This document shows, piece after piece, positions 9,009 through 17,330 of a DNA stretch of 44,192 nt. Numbering within the stretch: position 1 is the first letter of the stretch; the number at the start of each line of letters is the position of its first letter. The DNA is from Cytobacillus purgationiresistens (GTDB taxonomy: Bacteria; Bacillota; Bacilli; Bacillales; Cytobacillaceae), in NCBI RefSeq assembly GCF_030813235.1, contig NZ_JAUSUB010000038.1:1-44192 (forward strand), read 5' to 3'. The notes under the pieces were generated by a model. It was given only the letters and a program-made list of their open reading frames with translations. It was not told the origin of the DNA and searched no databases. Made by a program: the position numbers and the translations under genes.

Positions 9009-9153
9009 ATCAATCTTTTTTATAAAAGTTAGATTCAATCAAAAACCAAACCCACAAATTTTGATCAATCTTTATTCAAAATTTGTGGGTTTCCTCTATT
9101 ATAAAATCAACGTTTGTACCCCGCTTTTAATCAATCTTTATTTCAAACCAACA
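9009..9153 (+). repeat. 145-bp three-box element, copy A (candidate Tn7-type left end)
   Basis: Three direct copies of ATCAATCTTTATT-like boxes start at 9009, 9064 and 9130 (spacing 55 and 66). The middle box is the loop of a perfect 15-bp palindrome: AACCCACAAATTTTG at 9049-9063 and its complement at 9077-9091. Conservation with the two other copies stops at ACA (9151-9153). Three transposase sites spread over about 150 bp and a TGT...ACA terminus are the layout of a Tn7 left end. Here it would close the tnsA-containing region to its left. Confidence 0.7.
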
Positions 9154-9157
9154 GGTC

Positions 9158-9187
9158 TTGATAATGTTCACTGAATTTTTATATAAT
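9158..9187 (+). promoter_or_regulatory. Promoter just outside element copy A
   Basis: TTGATA (9158-9163) and TATAAT (9182-9187) are separated by 18 bases. It would drive the gene at 9341 through a long hairpin leader. Confidence 0.6.
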
Positions 9188-9249
9188 GTATTTATTAACA
9201 CTTATTCTATTTTTTGCAACCTATTGTTCGCGGTATATCACAACAATTA

Positions 9250-9318
9250 AGCCTTTTGGGCGTTTGTGTAAACATAGCATTGCTATGGAAACAAACTTGC
9301 TCAAAAGGCTTTTTTATT
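9250..9318 (+). terminator. Long leader hairpin with T-tract before the 92-aa gene
   Basis: AAGCCTTTTG (9250-9259) pairs with CAAAAGGCTT (9303-9312), and inner stems GTTTGT/ACAAAC and CATAGC/GCTATG extend it. A T-run follows. It lies between the promoter and the ribosome binding site, so it can act as an attenuator rather than as a terminator of an upstream gene. Confidence 0.6.
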
Positions 9319-9340
9319 TTGAGAAAGGGGACTAAGAAAA

Positions 9341-9619
9341 TTGACAAATTTATTAGAGGAGAAAATTTATTTATCAGACAATCATATCTATGAGGTTGTT
9401 AATGTCGACGTATTAATGCTAGGAGATGAAGCAGGGAGCTTAACATTATTAAATACTGTAACCATTAAGCTTGAGACGTACACTATATGGGATGGAGAGA
9501 CATTCTTTTATGTTTGCCTTCCTACTGGTAATCCAGCTAAAGATGAAGATGAACTTGAAATATATAATGTCGAGGATTTTAATATCAATTTGTTCAAAGA
9601 AGATATAGTATGTGCTTGA
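9341..9619 (+). CDS. Small acidic protein of unknown function
   Basis: A 92-aa acidic protein with alternating hydrophobic residues that suggests a small beta-rich domain. No family is recognised and no signal peptide or membrane segment is visible. The TTG start follows GAGAAAGGGG ten bases upstream. The gene is the first after a promoter and hairpin leader and is followed within about 80 bases by another small gene, so the two may form one unit. Confidence 0.6.
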   Translation: MTNLLEEKIYLSDNHIYEVVNVDVLMLGDEAGSLTLLNTVTIKLETYTIWDGETFFYVCLPTGNPAKDEDELEIYNVEDFNINLFKEDIVCA

Positions 9620-9702
9620 AGTTGTAGCAATCAAATATTTATTGAGCTAAGACAGATTATCTTATGATAGCTGTCTATTTTATTTTAGAGAGGATGAGAA
9701 GA

Positions 9703-10011
9703 ATGTTATTTCCAATAATTAAAGTAAAAGATTTAGACAATAATAAGACCCATATAGTAGGTACTAATATTCACGACCAGTTAATAGTAAATTCCGGAAA
9801 GTCTATCACTTATAGTAATCTGCAGAACGGTGAAGGAAGCCAGTTTGGACCGTATATGTTTGAAGGTGAAGAATGTTTATATCAAGGTGTCACAGTAGAG
9901 TTTGTAACACTTGATGAGTTAATGAACATCTATAGCAATCAGTGTAATTTAGATCGGTATCATAAACAGCAATTAGATATTCTAATTAGCCTGTTGCAGC
10001 CAAGTGAGTAA
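9703..10011 (+). CDS. Small protein of unknown function
   Basis: The preferred start is ATG 9703, preceded by GAGAGGATG; an earlier in-frame ATG at 9664 lacks a ribosome binding site. The 102-residue product is soluble and mixed alpha/beta, with a helical, polar C-terminus. No family is recognised. The stop codon overlaps the GTG of the next tiny frame, which suggests translational coupling. Genes of this size and arrangement are typical of integrative elements and prophages. Confidence 0.6.
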   Translation: MLFPIIKVKDLDNNKTHIVGTNIHDQLIVNSGKSITYSNLQNGEGSQFGPYMFEGEECLYQGVTVEFVTLDELMNIYSNQCNLDRYHKQQLDILISLLQPSE

Positions 10012-10102
10012 TTATCCGATTAAATGCAGGTTTTGTGGGATTACTGACACAGAGAAAAGGCTATCAATATTCATGTCTTTGAGCAAACGAGTACAGCGCT
10101 AA
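10004..10102 (+). CDS. Tiny CxxC protein or truncated zinc-ribbon remnant
   Basis: A GTG-initiated 32-aa frame overlaps the preceding stop. Residues near the front read YPIKCRFCGITDTEK, a CxxC motif as found at the start of small phage and plasmid zinc-ribbon proteins. The second half needed for a full ribbon is absent, so it is either a mini-protein or a truncated relic. Confidence 0.35.
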   Translation: MSNYPIKCRFCGITDTEKRLSIFMSLSKRVQR

Positions 10103-10321
10103 AAGTGAACTAATAAGCCTCAACTTCCCAGCAAGTCAAAGAACCTTGGATTTCTAATATAAAAGGAGCTTTGACCCATACGTAATAGGATACTAATAAA
10201 CTGGATATTAATTGATATTAATTGAGTTAGAATTCAAGATTTTCATGAAGAAAAAGACTGGATACTGGCTGAGATTATGCTTTATAAGATATAAAATAAA
10301 CTAATAGGACGGTGCAAAAAA
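10103..10321. other. Intergenic region, nothing assigned
   Basis: No convincing coding sequence or hairpin with a T-tract is visible. A ribosome binding site (AGGACGGTG) lies just before the next gene. Confidence 0.4.
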
Positions 10322-10528
10322 ATGAATCAAATAACACTCCATAACATATACATGTCCATGATGTACGTTGCTCGGAACGAAATGGATGAGGGAGAAATAA
10401 ATCAAAAGTATCATGATTTATTTGATAACATTACATCAAACCATGATTATAGTGTTACTGATATGATGGATAATCTTGAATATGTATATCAATTAATCAA
10501 TAAAAATCATTCTATTAAAAGAACTTAA
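10322..10528 (+). CDS. Small helical protein of unknown function
   Basis: A 68-aa acidic, methionine-rich and probably all-helical product with a good ribosome binding site (AGGACGGTG) upstream. No family is recognised. It lies alone between a leaderless gap and the promoter of the PP-loop gene. Confidence 0.55.
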   Translation: MNQITLHNIYMSMMYVARNEMDEGEINQKYHDLFDNITSNHDYSVTDMMDNLEYVYQLINKNHSIKRT

Positions 10529-10549
10529 TTTAAAGATGTATAAATCAAA

Positions 10550-10578
10550 TTGTCCAATTAATGAATCTTTTGTATACT
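10550..10578 (+). promoter_or_regulatory. Promoter for the first PP-loop gene
   Basis: TTGTCC (10550-10555) and TATACT (10573-10578) are 17 bases apart, upstream of a hairpin leader. Confidence 0.6.
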
Positions 10579-10644
10579 TAGTATATAGCTTTTTCTTTTA
10601 ATTTTTTTGCGACATTACTGTCTGCAGCTGCTATTAATAATAAT

Positions 10645-10711
10645 GCCTTTGGGCAATTGTAAGTAACAATCTTTTTTGATTGTGATTACGATTTCCCAGA
10701 GGCTTTTTTTA
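10645..10711 (+). terminator. Leader hairpin with T-tract before the PP-loop gene
   Basis: GCCTTTGGG (10645-10653) pairs with CCCAGAGGC (10695-10703, one G-U), and an inner stem around TAACAATC and GATTGTGATTA extends it. Seven T residues follow. It lies between the promoter and the start codon, so it is an attenuator candidate. Confidence 0.6.
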
Positions 10712-10751
10712 TTTTCAAAAGATAAAGCTCAATTGGGATAGGATGTTGATT

Positions 10752-11836
10752 ATGACTAATAGAGTAATGGAGTTTCACGACACTGAAAATGAATTTGAAC
10801 AAATGAGCCTTTTTGCAAACACTTTTGATTTTAAGGAACATAAAAAATATCTAGCGGGGAAGTTCAAATCAAAAGATGAGATTATCGCTGAAATGAAAGA
10901 GATGGGTAAAACAAATATTTATCATGTTCTTTCATTTGGTGGAGGTACTCAATCTGCTCATTTGCTTGAGGAGTATTTTAGAGGGGAAATTCACTATGAT
11001 TATATCGTCTTTTCTGATACAGGAGCCGAACCTCAATTTATCCATGAACAAGTTAAGTGGTGGCAAAAAAGGCAAAAAGAGTTTAATAATAATACGCCTT
11101 TCATTGTTACACATCATAGCAGTATGCCTGGTGGGTTAGAAGAAATGTTGTTTAGATACATCTATACTGACTATCAACGTTTTCAGATGCCTGTTTATTG
11201 TAACAGCTTAGACGAAACGAGTGGTGAAGAAGTCCCTGCAGGTATTATGCCTCGACAATGTACTGTGGACTTTAAAATCGTTCCTGTAAAGCAAGCAGTG
11301 CGTAAGTTAGTCATGCAGAAGCTAGGTTTAAAAGTGTCACAGCGTATACCAAAAGCCATTGGGTTTATCATCGATATAGGTTTTTCATTCGATGAGATTA
11401 ATCGAGTAAATCTATATCAATCACCCCAATTCAATTACATGTACTTGGCCTATCCTCTGATTGAACAGGGATTGACTACAAATGAGAGTATTAAGTTCCT
11501 TCAAGACAATGGTTCCCGAGTAAACGATCCCGATGTTATTTCTGTCCCTTTAATTGTGACAAGCCTGGCATTGGTATGGACTGGGGAGAAATCATCCATG
11601 ATGAGCCTCTATCGTTTCTAAAAGCATGCTTTTTAGACGAACAGCTGCGACATATTCAAAGTACCGGAAAAAAAGCTATGAAATCAATACCTTATTTTCA
11701 TTATAAGAGAGTCCTATTGAAAGAGTACTATGCTGAGGACTACGAAAGATTAAAGCCTATCTATGAAGATGGGCTTTCTGCATGGCTTCAAGAGTGGGAG
11801 AGATACATCAATACACAATATAGAGAAGCTATCTAA
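10752..11836 (+). pseudogene. PP-loop ATPase of the PAPS reductase family, frameshifted
   Basis: The adenylate-binding PP-loop is visible as SFGGGTQS near residues 58-65, followed by a DTGAEP-type turn typical of PAPS reductase/FAD synthetase-like proteins common in phages and islands. Near 11514-11518 one base is missing. The first frame then runs to a stop at 11621, while the frame continuing to 11836 restores the motif RCYFCPFN (a CxxC cluster) and the C-terminal domain. Repaired, the protein is about 360 aa. ATG 10752 is favoured, with ATAGGATG upstream. A clamp-binding-like QMSLF sits at residues 17-21. The substrate is unknown; true PAPS reduction is unlikely because no sulfate-assimilation genes are near. 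Confidence 0.8.
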
Positions 11837-11869
11837 TACATCCCTTTAAAGGGCCAGGAGGATAATGTC

Positions 11870-13912
11870 ATGAATACAATTATATCAAGTTTCTTTAAAA
11901 CAACCGCACCGATCGCTGAGGTAGTACCTACATCATCTATGAAACAGGAAAAGGAGTTTTACTTTCAATTGCTCGCGGATTATGGAATTACATTGAATGA
12001 GCCACAGCAGGAAGCCGTGAGAGCAGTAGATGGCCCTGTCCTTATTATTGCAGGAGCTGGGAGTGGTAAAACTACTGTACTAACAGCCAAAATTGGCTAT
12101 ATGATTCATACTAAAAACATTGATCCTTCTAAAATACTGTTGGTTACTTTTACTAAAAAAGCTAGTGTGGAAATGATTGAAAGGCTGGCAAGGATACCTG
12201 GTTTGAATCGATCTGCTTCTAGAGCAGTGACTGCCGGTACTTATCACTCCATCTTTTTAAATATTCTTAGACAAGAGGGTTATAACTTTAGAGTATTGTC
12301 TTCAGAAAGAAAGCGGCATTATATAATCAAAACTATTCTTAGGAAGATGAATAGACAGGATGACTATGCTCCAGAGACGATTCTTTCTGTCATCTCATCT
12401 TGGAAAAACAATATGATCAGACCAATTGATGTTGATGTTAACTCAGATATTAAAACTGAATTAAGATATGTCTACGAGCAATATGAAAAAATAAAGGCAG
12501 ATGAAAATTTGTATGACTTTGATGATATGTTATTAGAAGTCTATTATTTATTTATGTTTGAGCCATCGATACTAAATAAGTATCAGTCTCAATTTGAATA
12601 TGTGTTATGTGACGAATTCCAAGATAGCTCTAAAGTACAATATGAGATTATACAAATGCTTACGTCTGCAAAGAAAAATCTATGCATTGTAGGCGATGAT
12701 GACCAAACTATTTATGGATTTCGCTCAGCTTCTGCGTCCTATATGATTGATTTCGATAAAGCATACCCTAATTGTAGAAAAGTGATAATGGATATAAATT
12801 ATAGATCCAATCCGGACATTGTTGGGTTAGGTAATTCAATAATTAATGTGAATAAGAAGCGGATTAAAAAAACACTAAAAGTAGTTAAGCCTCTTGGGCA
12901 ACAAGTGAATTTTTTACAACCAAATGACAATGAAGAGGAAGCTAGAAATATTGTAAAAGAGATAAAAACAAAACAAGCAGCTGGTGCCTCATTAAAGGAT
13001 ATCTCAATTCTTTATAGGACTCATACTACAGGCAGAGCAATCTTTGAGCATCTCCTTTTAGCTGATATACCTTTTATCACTTATGGAAGATCCAATGAAT
13101 CTTTCTATGAGAACTCATTTGTAAGGCCACTAATTGATTTAATGCGATTGTCTGTGAATCCTATGGATGCAGACGCGCTAATAAGTGCAGCACCCATCCT
13201 ATATATCAGCAAAACTGAAGCAGAGGCTACTATAGATGAAATCTCAATTGATGGATTTGATTCAAAAGATTTATTAGGTAAGGTCCTGAAAAGAATTGCA
13301 GATAAAAAAAGTGGGTTTGCCCAAAAATCTATTCTTAAAAAAATTGATTGTATAAATTCCTTGGCTAAAATGACCGCTCCACGAGCCATTAGGGAGATAC
13401 GTTTGGGTGCCATAAATTATGAAAGGCATTTGGAACTGGACCAGCGTAAGACACTCACCGTTCATAAAGAATATACGTTAGAAATGCTTGATGAGTGTGA
13501 ACAGGCTGCTAGAGGCTTCGATAGTCCTAAATCATTTTTAGGATTTATTGAGAGAGTAAAAGAGAAAAACGATGAAATGGAAACCCTCAGAAGTCAGCCG
13601 GATATCGAAGCAGTCAGACTTATGACTATCCATGCATCAAAGGGACTTGAATTTAAGACCGTTTTTGTTATAGGTGCAACTGAGGGGATTCTACCACATG
13701 CTGCTGCCTTGGAATCTTCTAAGAGAGAAGATACAGACCAGAACGACCAATCAGCAATTGAAGAAGAAAGACGCTTGGCCTATGTTGCTGTTACCAGAGC
13801 AAAAGAGGAATTGTATATCTCCTCACCTAGAATGAATAGAAATAATACCGTGAAAATCTCTAGATTTATTTTAGAAAGTATGAATGTAGAAGGAGTGGAT
13901 TCTTTTGTATGA
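11870..13912 (+). CDS. UvrD/Rep-type superfamily 1A DNA helicase
   Basis: A 680-aa 3'-5' helicase. The Q-motif NEPQQEAV is at about residue 43, Walker A GAGSGKTT at 62-69, Walker B DEFQD at 248-252 and motif III GDDDQTIYGFR close behind; MTIHASKGLEF and VAVTRAKEELY mark motifs V and VI. It is slightly shorter than chromosomal PcrA (about 740 aa). AGGAGG precedes ATG 11870. The next gene overlaps its end by eight bases, and the helicase follows the PP-loop gene by 33 bases, so helicase, PP-loop protein and small cysteine-rich partner are probably one unit in DNA repair, element replication or defence. Confidence 0.9.
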   Translation: MNTIISSFFKTTAPIAEVVPTSSMKQEKEFYFQLLADYGITLNEPQQEAVRAVDGPVLIIAGAGSGKTTVLTAKIGYMIHTKNIDPSKILLVTFTKKASVEMIERLARIPGLNRSASRAVTAGTYHSIFLNILRQEGYNFRVLSSERKRHYIIKTILRKMNRQDDYAPETILSVISSWKNNMIRPIDVDVNSDIKTELRYVYEQYEKIKADENLYDFDDMLLEVYYLFMFEPSILNKYQSQFEYVLCDEFQDSSKVQYEIIQMLTSAKKNLCIVGDDDQTIYGFRSASASYMIDFDKAYPNCRKVIMDINYRSNPDIVGLGNSIINVNKKRIKKTLKVVKPLGQQVNFLQPNDNEEEARNIVKEIKTKQAAGASLKDISILYRTHTTGRAIFEHLLLADIPFITYGRSNESFYENSFVRPLIDLMRLSVNPMDADALISAAPILYISKTEAEATIDEISIDGFDSKDLLGKVLKRIADKKSGFAQKSILKKIDCINSLAKMTAPRAIREIRLGAINYERHLELDQRKTLTVHKEYTLEMLDECEQAARGFDSPKSFLGFIERVKEKNDEMETLRSQPDIEAVRLMTIHASKGLEFKTVFVIGATEGILPHAAALESSKREDTDQNDQSAIEEERRLAYVAVTRAKEELYISSPRMNRNNTVKISRFILESMNVEGVDSFV

Positions 13913-14096
13913 GCTAAAAGTTAATAATAGTAGAGTTGTACCTTGTAGAGAGGCACTATTAGAAGATGCTCAATATGTAGGAAGGACCTTCTCCAAGTAC
14001 CGGCATTGTAGGGTTGATCTCTATCATATTAAAAATAAATCTGAAATTATAGTGACATATATTAAAGGGAAACAACAGATGGGGGTATCCGCATGA
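13905..14096 (+). CDS. Small basic protein overlapping the helicase gene
   Basis: A 63-aa product from TTG 13905, preceded by AGAAGGAGTGG inside the helicase gene. It overlaps the helicase by eight bases and the next gene by four, so it is translationally coupled on both sides. The sequence is basic and suggests a compact beta-rich domain. No family is recognised. Confidence 0.6.
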   Translation: MYELKVNNSRVVPCREALLEDAQYVGRTFSKYRHCRVDLYHIKNKSEIIVTYIKGKQQMGVSA

Positions 14097-14347
14097 GCAA
14101 TTCGAAAAGCGGCTACACTAAAATTGGTTTCAGTAAATCCTTTGGTTGTTGCTCCCACTTTTCATTTTGTGAAGAAGGGACAAAAGCTTGCTACTATGAA
14201 AATATTGATCCAGAAGTACAAGAGTGTTGTAGATTATGGATAAGTAAGAATAATGAACCTATGAATCAGAAAATTAAAGAAACAGAGTATTCAGTTACAA
14301 ACAACACTAATATTGGTGAGCTGGAAGAGCAATTATCTTTATTTTAG
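14093..14347 (+). CDS. Cysteine-rich protein ending in a clamp-binding motif
   Basis: An 84-aa product with six cysteines in the first half (a CC pair, then single cysteines, then another CC pair), which suggests a metal-binding knuckle or iron-sulfur site. The last five residues are QLSLF, an exact match to the bacterial sliding-clamp consensus QLxLF, in an exposed C-terminal position. The start overlaps the previous stop (ATGA). With the UvrD helicase in the same unit, a role at replication forks or repair sites is plausible but inferred. The family itself is unknown to me. Confidence 0.65.
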   Translation: MSNSKSGYTKIGFSKSFGCCSHFSFCEEGTKACYYENIDPEVQECCRLWISKNNEPMNQKIKETEYSVTNNTNIGELEEQLSLF

Positions 14348-14419
14348 CCAAATTTTATATTTAGTATTATCTTACATTTATGTTATGATGTAATTAATAA
14401 AATAAACAGTAACAGGACA

Positions 14420-14462
14420 AACACCCTGCTAACCTCTCGTGAGGTTATTAGGGTGTTTTTTT
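14420..14462 (+). terminator. Leader hairpin with T-tract before the Spo0E-like gene
   Basis: AACACCCT (14420-14427) pairs with AGGGTGTT (14450-14457), and inside it TAACCTC pairs with GAGGTTA around a TCGT loop. A T-run follows directly. A -10-like TATGAT lies upstream near 14390, so the hairpin is in the leader of the next gene or terminates the helicase unit. Confidence 0.7.
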
Positions 14463-14482
14463 CGTGAAGGGAGAGCACTAGG

Positions 14483-14683
14483 ATGAACAATCTTCTTATA
14501 TGTATCGAGGAAAAAAGACAAGAAATGTATACAAATAGCAAGATTTTACCACTAACACATCCCTATATAATAAGGATCTCACAGGAGATTGATCTGCTCT
14601 TAAATCAATTAGCAGATGGGGGAATACGTAAAAATGAATCTACCTCGAAAAAAAACTTCACAAATAAACAATCTTATGTATAA
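14483..14683 (+). CDS. Spo0E-like aspartyl-phosphate phosphatase
   Basis: A 66-aa protein whose first 45 residues fit the Spo0E/YnzD family: a helix beginning IEEKRQEM, a short loop, and the signature ISQEIDLLLNQL (family consensus SQELD-LI). Members dephosphorylate Spo0A-P and delay sporulation, so an island-borne copy may hold the host in vegetative growth. The C-terminal 20 residues are polar and may be a regulatory tail. GAAGGGAGAG precedes ATG 14483. The end overlaps the next gene by about 50 bases. Confidence 0.65.
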   Translation: MNNLLICIEEKRQEMYTNSKILPLTHPYIIRISQEIDLLLNQLADGGIRKNESTSKKNFTNKQSYV

Positions 14684-14852
14684 TCCTGGTGATAAGGTTA
14701 CTTTTTTTCGCAATCAAAGACAGTTTACTGGCATTGTGATAAATGTAAGAGATAAGTCAGTATTAGTTGAAGTAACACCAGCAGATGCTGAATTCCTTCA
14801 ATTAAAGAATTACTACACGATTGTAAATCATAAAAAGTATGAGGTTATTTAA
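14634..14852 (+). CDS. DUF2187/YkvS-like small protein
   Basis: From ATG 14634 (GGGGGA upstream) the product is 72 aa. The core, beginning YNPGDKVTFFRNQRQFTGIV, then SVLVEV and ending YYTIVNHKKYEVI, resembles the DUF2187/YkvS fold, an SH3/KOW-like beta barrel of unknown function widespread in Bacillaceae. The earlier in-frame ATG 14616 is less likely. It overlaps the upstream Spo0E-like gene in another frame, and two bases separate it from the next gene. Confidence 0.6.
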   Translation: MNLPRKKTSQINNLMYNPGDKVTFFRNQRQFTGIVINVRDKSVLVEVTPADAEFLQLKNYYTIVNHKKYEVI

Positions 14853-14854
14853 CT

Positions 14855-15220
14855 ATGTGGTATATCGAATTTAATATGTGTCCGAATAATATAGGATCGT
14901 TTGAGATAGTAATTGAACATCAAAATTTCAAAGAATATCTATCAGACAAAATACAACTCTATCCTCTCAATTTTAACTGCGAACTTCAATGGTATAAGAT
15001 GCTTAAGCCGTATGATATTTCAATAGAACCGGCCATGATTGAAAAAGGACTACCTTTGACATTAGAAAAAGAAATAAAACTACATATACCTAACTACATA
15101 AATCTCCTCAGCTTCACACTCAACAAATTTATTAAAGATGTAGTGGATGTTATCCTCTCATGGCTGCATGAAGAATTTAAGATGTATCACGAAAGTTGGA
15201 AACAATCAGCCAATTTTTAA
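14855..15220 (+). CDS. Unknown 121-aa protein at the end of the small-gene unit
   Basis: The start is two bases after the previous stop, so it is probably coupled. The product is soluble, with several aromatic residues and a helical C-terminal third. No motif or family is recognised. A terminator follows 20 bases after the stop and closes the unit that began with the Spo0E-like gene. Confidence 0.55.
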   Translation: MWYIEFNMCPNNIGSFEIVIEHQNFKEYLSDKIQLYPLNFNCELQWYKMLKPYDISIEPAMIEKGLPLTLEKEIKLHIPNYINLLSFTLNKFIKDVVDVILSWLHEEFKMYHESWKQSANF

Positions 15221-15239
15221 TAGGGTGCTATGATATGCT

Positions 15240-15275
15240 TAGTTCCTGGTTTCCACCAGGGGCTATTTTTATATT
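15240..15275 (+). terminator. Terminator after the small-gene unit
   Basis: TAGTTCCTGGT (15240-15250) pairs with ACCAGGGGCTA (15255-15265) around a four-base loop, followed by a T-rich run. Confidence 0.75.
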
Positions 15276-15375
15276 TTTCATACTTCAGGGTATACTGAAT
15301 ATCATAGATGGTAATGAATAAACAATTATACGATACAATACTCATAGGTAATAAGTAGTGCCGGGAGGGTTGAGC

Positions 15376-15519
15376 TTGGATATAAATGAAGAAGAGTACT
15401 TAGTTTTCATTAACGAAATAGGAAGACTTCTAGACGAATATAAAGAAAGCACAAATTGTGAATTAAAAAACATGATTATTGAAGAAATAGAACTCCTGGG
15501 AGAAATAATAAATATTTAA
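15376..15519 (+). CDS. Small acidic helical protein (47 aa)
   Basis: TTG 15376 is preceded by GGGAGG at 15363-15368. The product is acidic and probably two amphipathic helices (middle LLDEYKESTNCELKN). It is not a Spo0E match because the SQELD signature is missing. A -10-like TACAAT near 15333 may drive it. After the stop, CGTCC/GGGACG (15523-15540) forms a small hairpin with a weak T-tail. Function unknown. Confidence 0.5.
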   Translation: MDINEEEYLVFINEIGRLLDEYKESTNCELKNMIIEEIELLGEIINI

Positions 15520-15540
15520 GGTCGTCCTTGTACTGGGACG

Positions 15541-15781
15541 ATTATTTTGTTAATTTCTTTCTTGAAATATTTGTTGAGTGATAATAAATTTGTTTGAAAA
15601 ATAAAAAAGTTGTTTAAATCTCTCCATCTGTTTATTACGTTAAAGGGCCATTTTGTGGAGTAAAGAAATGGTTAGGAAAGAAGTAGAAGTAAGCTGATGC
15701 AATACATGGAAATAACTCAACTCCCTATAGGAACAGTTGGGAGATATTAGTTCTGTGTTGAAGTCTTAAACGATAAAAAAG
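15541..15781. other. Intergenic region, nothing assigned
   Basis: AT-rich sequence with no plausible gene. It includes TTAAAGGGCCATTT near 15640, a motif seen again near 17566 and partly at 11844. Confidence 0.3.
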
Positions 15782-16106
15782 ATGTATACTTCATACATTT
15801 TTGTAAATAGTACATCAGGTAAGAGAGACTTAAATTCAGGAATTATTGTTACAAACCTTAAACAGTAGCAGAGATAGTACATCTTTGGTGTTGTTACATG
15901 GTAAACAGTATGGCGAGTTGTTTTTAACATATGGGATCGAAGTTGCCCAGGATAAAAAGATACTTTCACAAGTTCAACAACCATACGACATTGCTGTTCA
16001 GACCACAACTATCTTTTGGAATATAAATAAGGAAATTACTGGTTCGGTGGGATTTACGAACGAGGATGTTAACATCGGTCAAAATTGCTGTTTCACGAGA
16101 AGATGA
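15782..16106 (+). pseudogene. Possible broken gene of unknown family
   Basis: Two protein-like frames abut. From ATG 15782 a frame reads to a TAG just past 15865, and a second frame from about 15846 carries on to TGA 16106 with sequence such as SLVLLHGKQYGELFLTYG. Joined by a shift they would give about 105 residues. No ribosome binding site or family is clear, so this may be a relic or chance. Confidence 0.3.
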
Positions 16107-16181
16107 TTCCAGAGATACGAAACAACAAAAAGTTTAGTTTGTTGACAAATAGTAAGAAGAAGAGTAAAGTTTGGTTATAAT

Positions 16182-16201
16182 ATATCTTGAATTAGAGATA
16201 T
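16182..16201 (+). promoter_or_regulatory. MhqR-like operator before the alcohol dehydrogenase
   Basis: ATATCT and AGATAT flank eight bases in ATATCTTGAATTAGAGATAT. This resembles the operator I recall for MhqR, the MarR-type quinone sensor of B. subtilis. A TATAAT (16176-16181) overlaps its left edge, as expected for repression. A second -10-like TATAAT lies near 16235. Confidence 0.5.
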
Positions 16202-16269
16202 TAGAATCAAAGATAACTTAGATAATACTATGGTATAATAATGAAATAAAACAATTTGGAGGCGATAGT

Positions 16270-17220
16270 ATGAAAGGCTGGCAATTTACTGGAACAAATA
16301 TTCCACTAGAGTTGATTGAAAAAGAAGATCCAAAAGCGATTGCAAATCACGTTGTTATTGATGTGAAAGCTGCTGGTCTATGCCATTCGGACGTTGCAGC
16401 ATTACAAGATCCAGGTTGGATGCCACTTTTCCCAAATGGTCCTGTTATTATGGGGCATGAGTTTGCTGGGGTTGTTATTGAAGTTGGTGAAGGCGTTGAA
16501 GATATCAAAGTTGGAGACCGCGTTGGAGCTAACCCAATGGATAGAGCAACAAAAGTAACTGCTGGGTACAACTATGACGGCGGTTATGCAGAAAAAGTGC
16601 GTGTTCCTGCTCATCAATGCGTCAAAATTCCTGATGGCGTGTCCTTTGTAGAAGGTGCAGCTTCAACTGATGCAGGAATCACAGCTTATCGTGCTATTTT
16701 CAGTATTGGACAAGCAAAAGAAGGTACAAAATTAGGAATTATCGGTATCGGTGGACTTGGTCAATTTGCTGTGCAAATGGCATTAATTAAAGGTTGCGAA
16801 GTATACGCTACAGATGTCTCTCCAGAAGCTAGAAAACTTGCAGAAGAACTAGGTGCAAAAGTGTACGACACTATTCTTGATATGAAAGAAGCAGAATGTG
16901 ATGTCATTGTTGACTTTGCTGGTTTTGGTCAAACAACTGCTGATGCACTGGAAGCTGTAAAACTTCAAGGAACAGTTGTTATTGTTGGTATGGGTAAATT
17001 AGAATCCAATATTAACACGTATTTAATGATTACGAAAGAAATTAAGCTTTTAGGAAGTAACGGTGGAACAGTGGAAGACTTAAAAGGTGTATATGATTGC
17101 TTCGCTACTGGAAAAATGAATCCAAATCTTATCACAATCCCATTTGAAGAAATCGACAAAGGCTTAGAAAAACTGAAAAATCATGAAGTAAAAGGCCGCT
17201 TAGTAGCTGTCGTTGAATAA
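16270..17220 (+). CDS. Zinc-type MDR alcohol dehydrogenase lacking the structural zinc site
   Basis: A 316-aa medium-chain dehydrogenase. Catalytic zinc ligands are visible as C38 (AGLCHSD) and H63-E64 (GHEFAG); the Rossmann domain carries GIGGLGQFAVQMA near residue 160. The four-cysteine structural zinc lobe is absent: the stretch after GDRVGANP has no cysteine, so the protein is shorter than usual (about 340-350 aa). It should oxidise or reduce an alcohol/aldehyde pair with NAD(P). GGAGGCGATAG precedes ATG. A quinone-type operator upstream suggests a detoxification role in electrophile stress, which is inference. It is followed by a strong terminator and stands alone. Confidence 0.85.
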   Translation: MKGWQFTGTNIPLELIEKEDPKAIANHVVIDVKAAGLCHSDVAALQDPGWMPLFPNGPVIMGHEFAGVVIEVGEGVEDIKVGDRVGANPMDRATKVTAGYNYDGGYAEKVRVPAHQCVKIPDGVSFVEGAASTDAGITAYRAIFSIGQAKEGTKLGIIGIGGLGQFAVQMALIKGCEVYATDVSPEARKLAEELGAKVYDTILDMKEAECDVIVDFAGFGQTTADALEAVKLQGTVVIVGMGKLESNINTYLMITKEIKLLGSNGGTVEDLKGVYDCFATGKMNPNLITIPFEEIDKGLEKLKNHEVKGRLVAVVE

Positions 17221-17277
17221 ATGTAAGTTTTCTTTGTAATAAAGGTAGAGGTTGGGACAAAACCCTCCTCTGAAATG

Positions 17278-17330
17278 AAAAAGCCTGTGAAATTTTACTT
17301 GTCGTAAATTTTCACAGGCTTTTATATTTT
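17278..17330 (+). terminator. Terminator after the alcohol dehydrogenase
   Basis: A long stem, AAAAGCCTGTGAAA with its complement TTTCACAGGCTTTT, surrounds a GTCG-containing loop, with T-rich sequence after it. Confidence 0.85.

Noticed and set aside
15376..15519. Second Spo0E-like phosphatase
   Set aside because: Similar size and helices, but the SQELD signature is absent.
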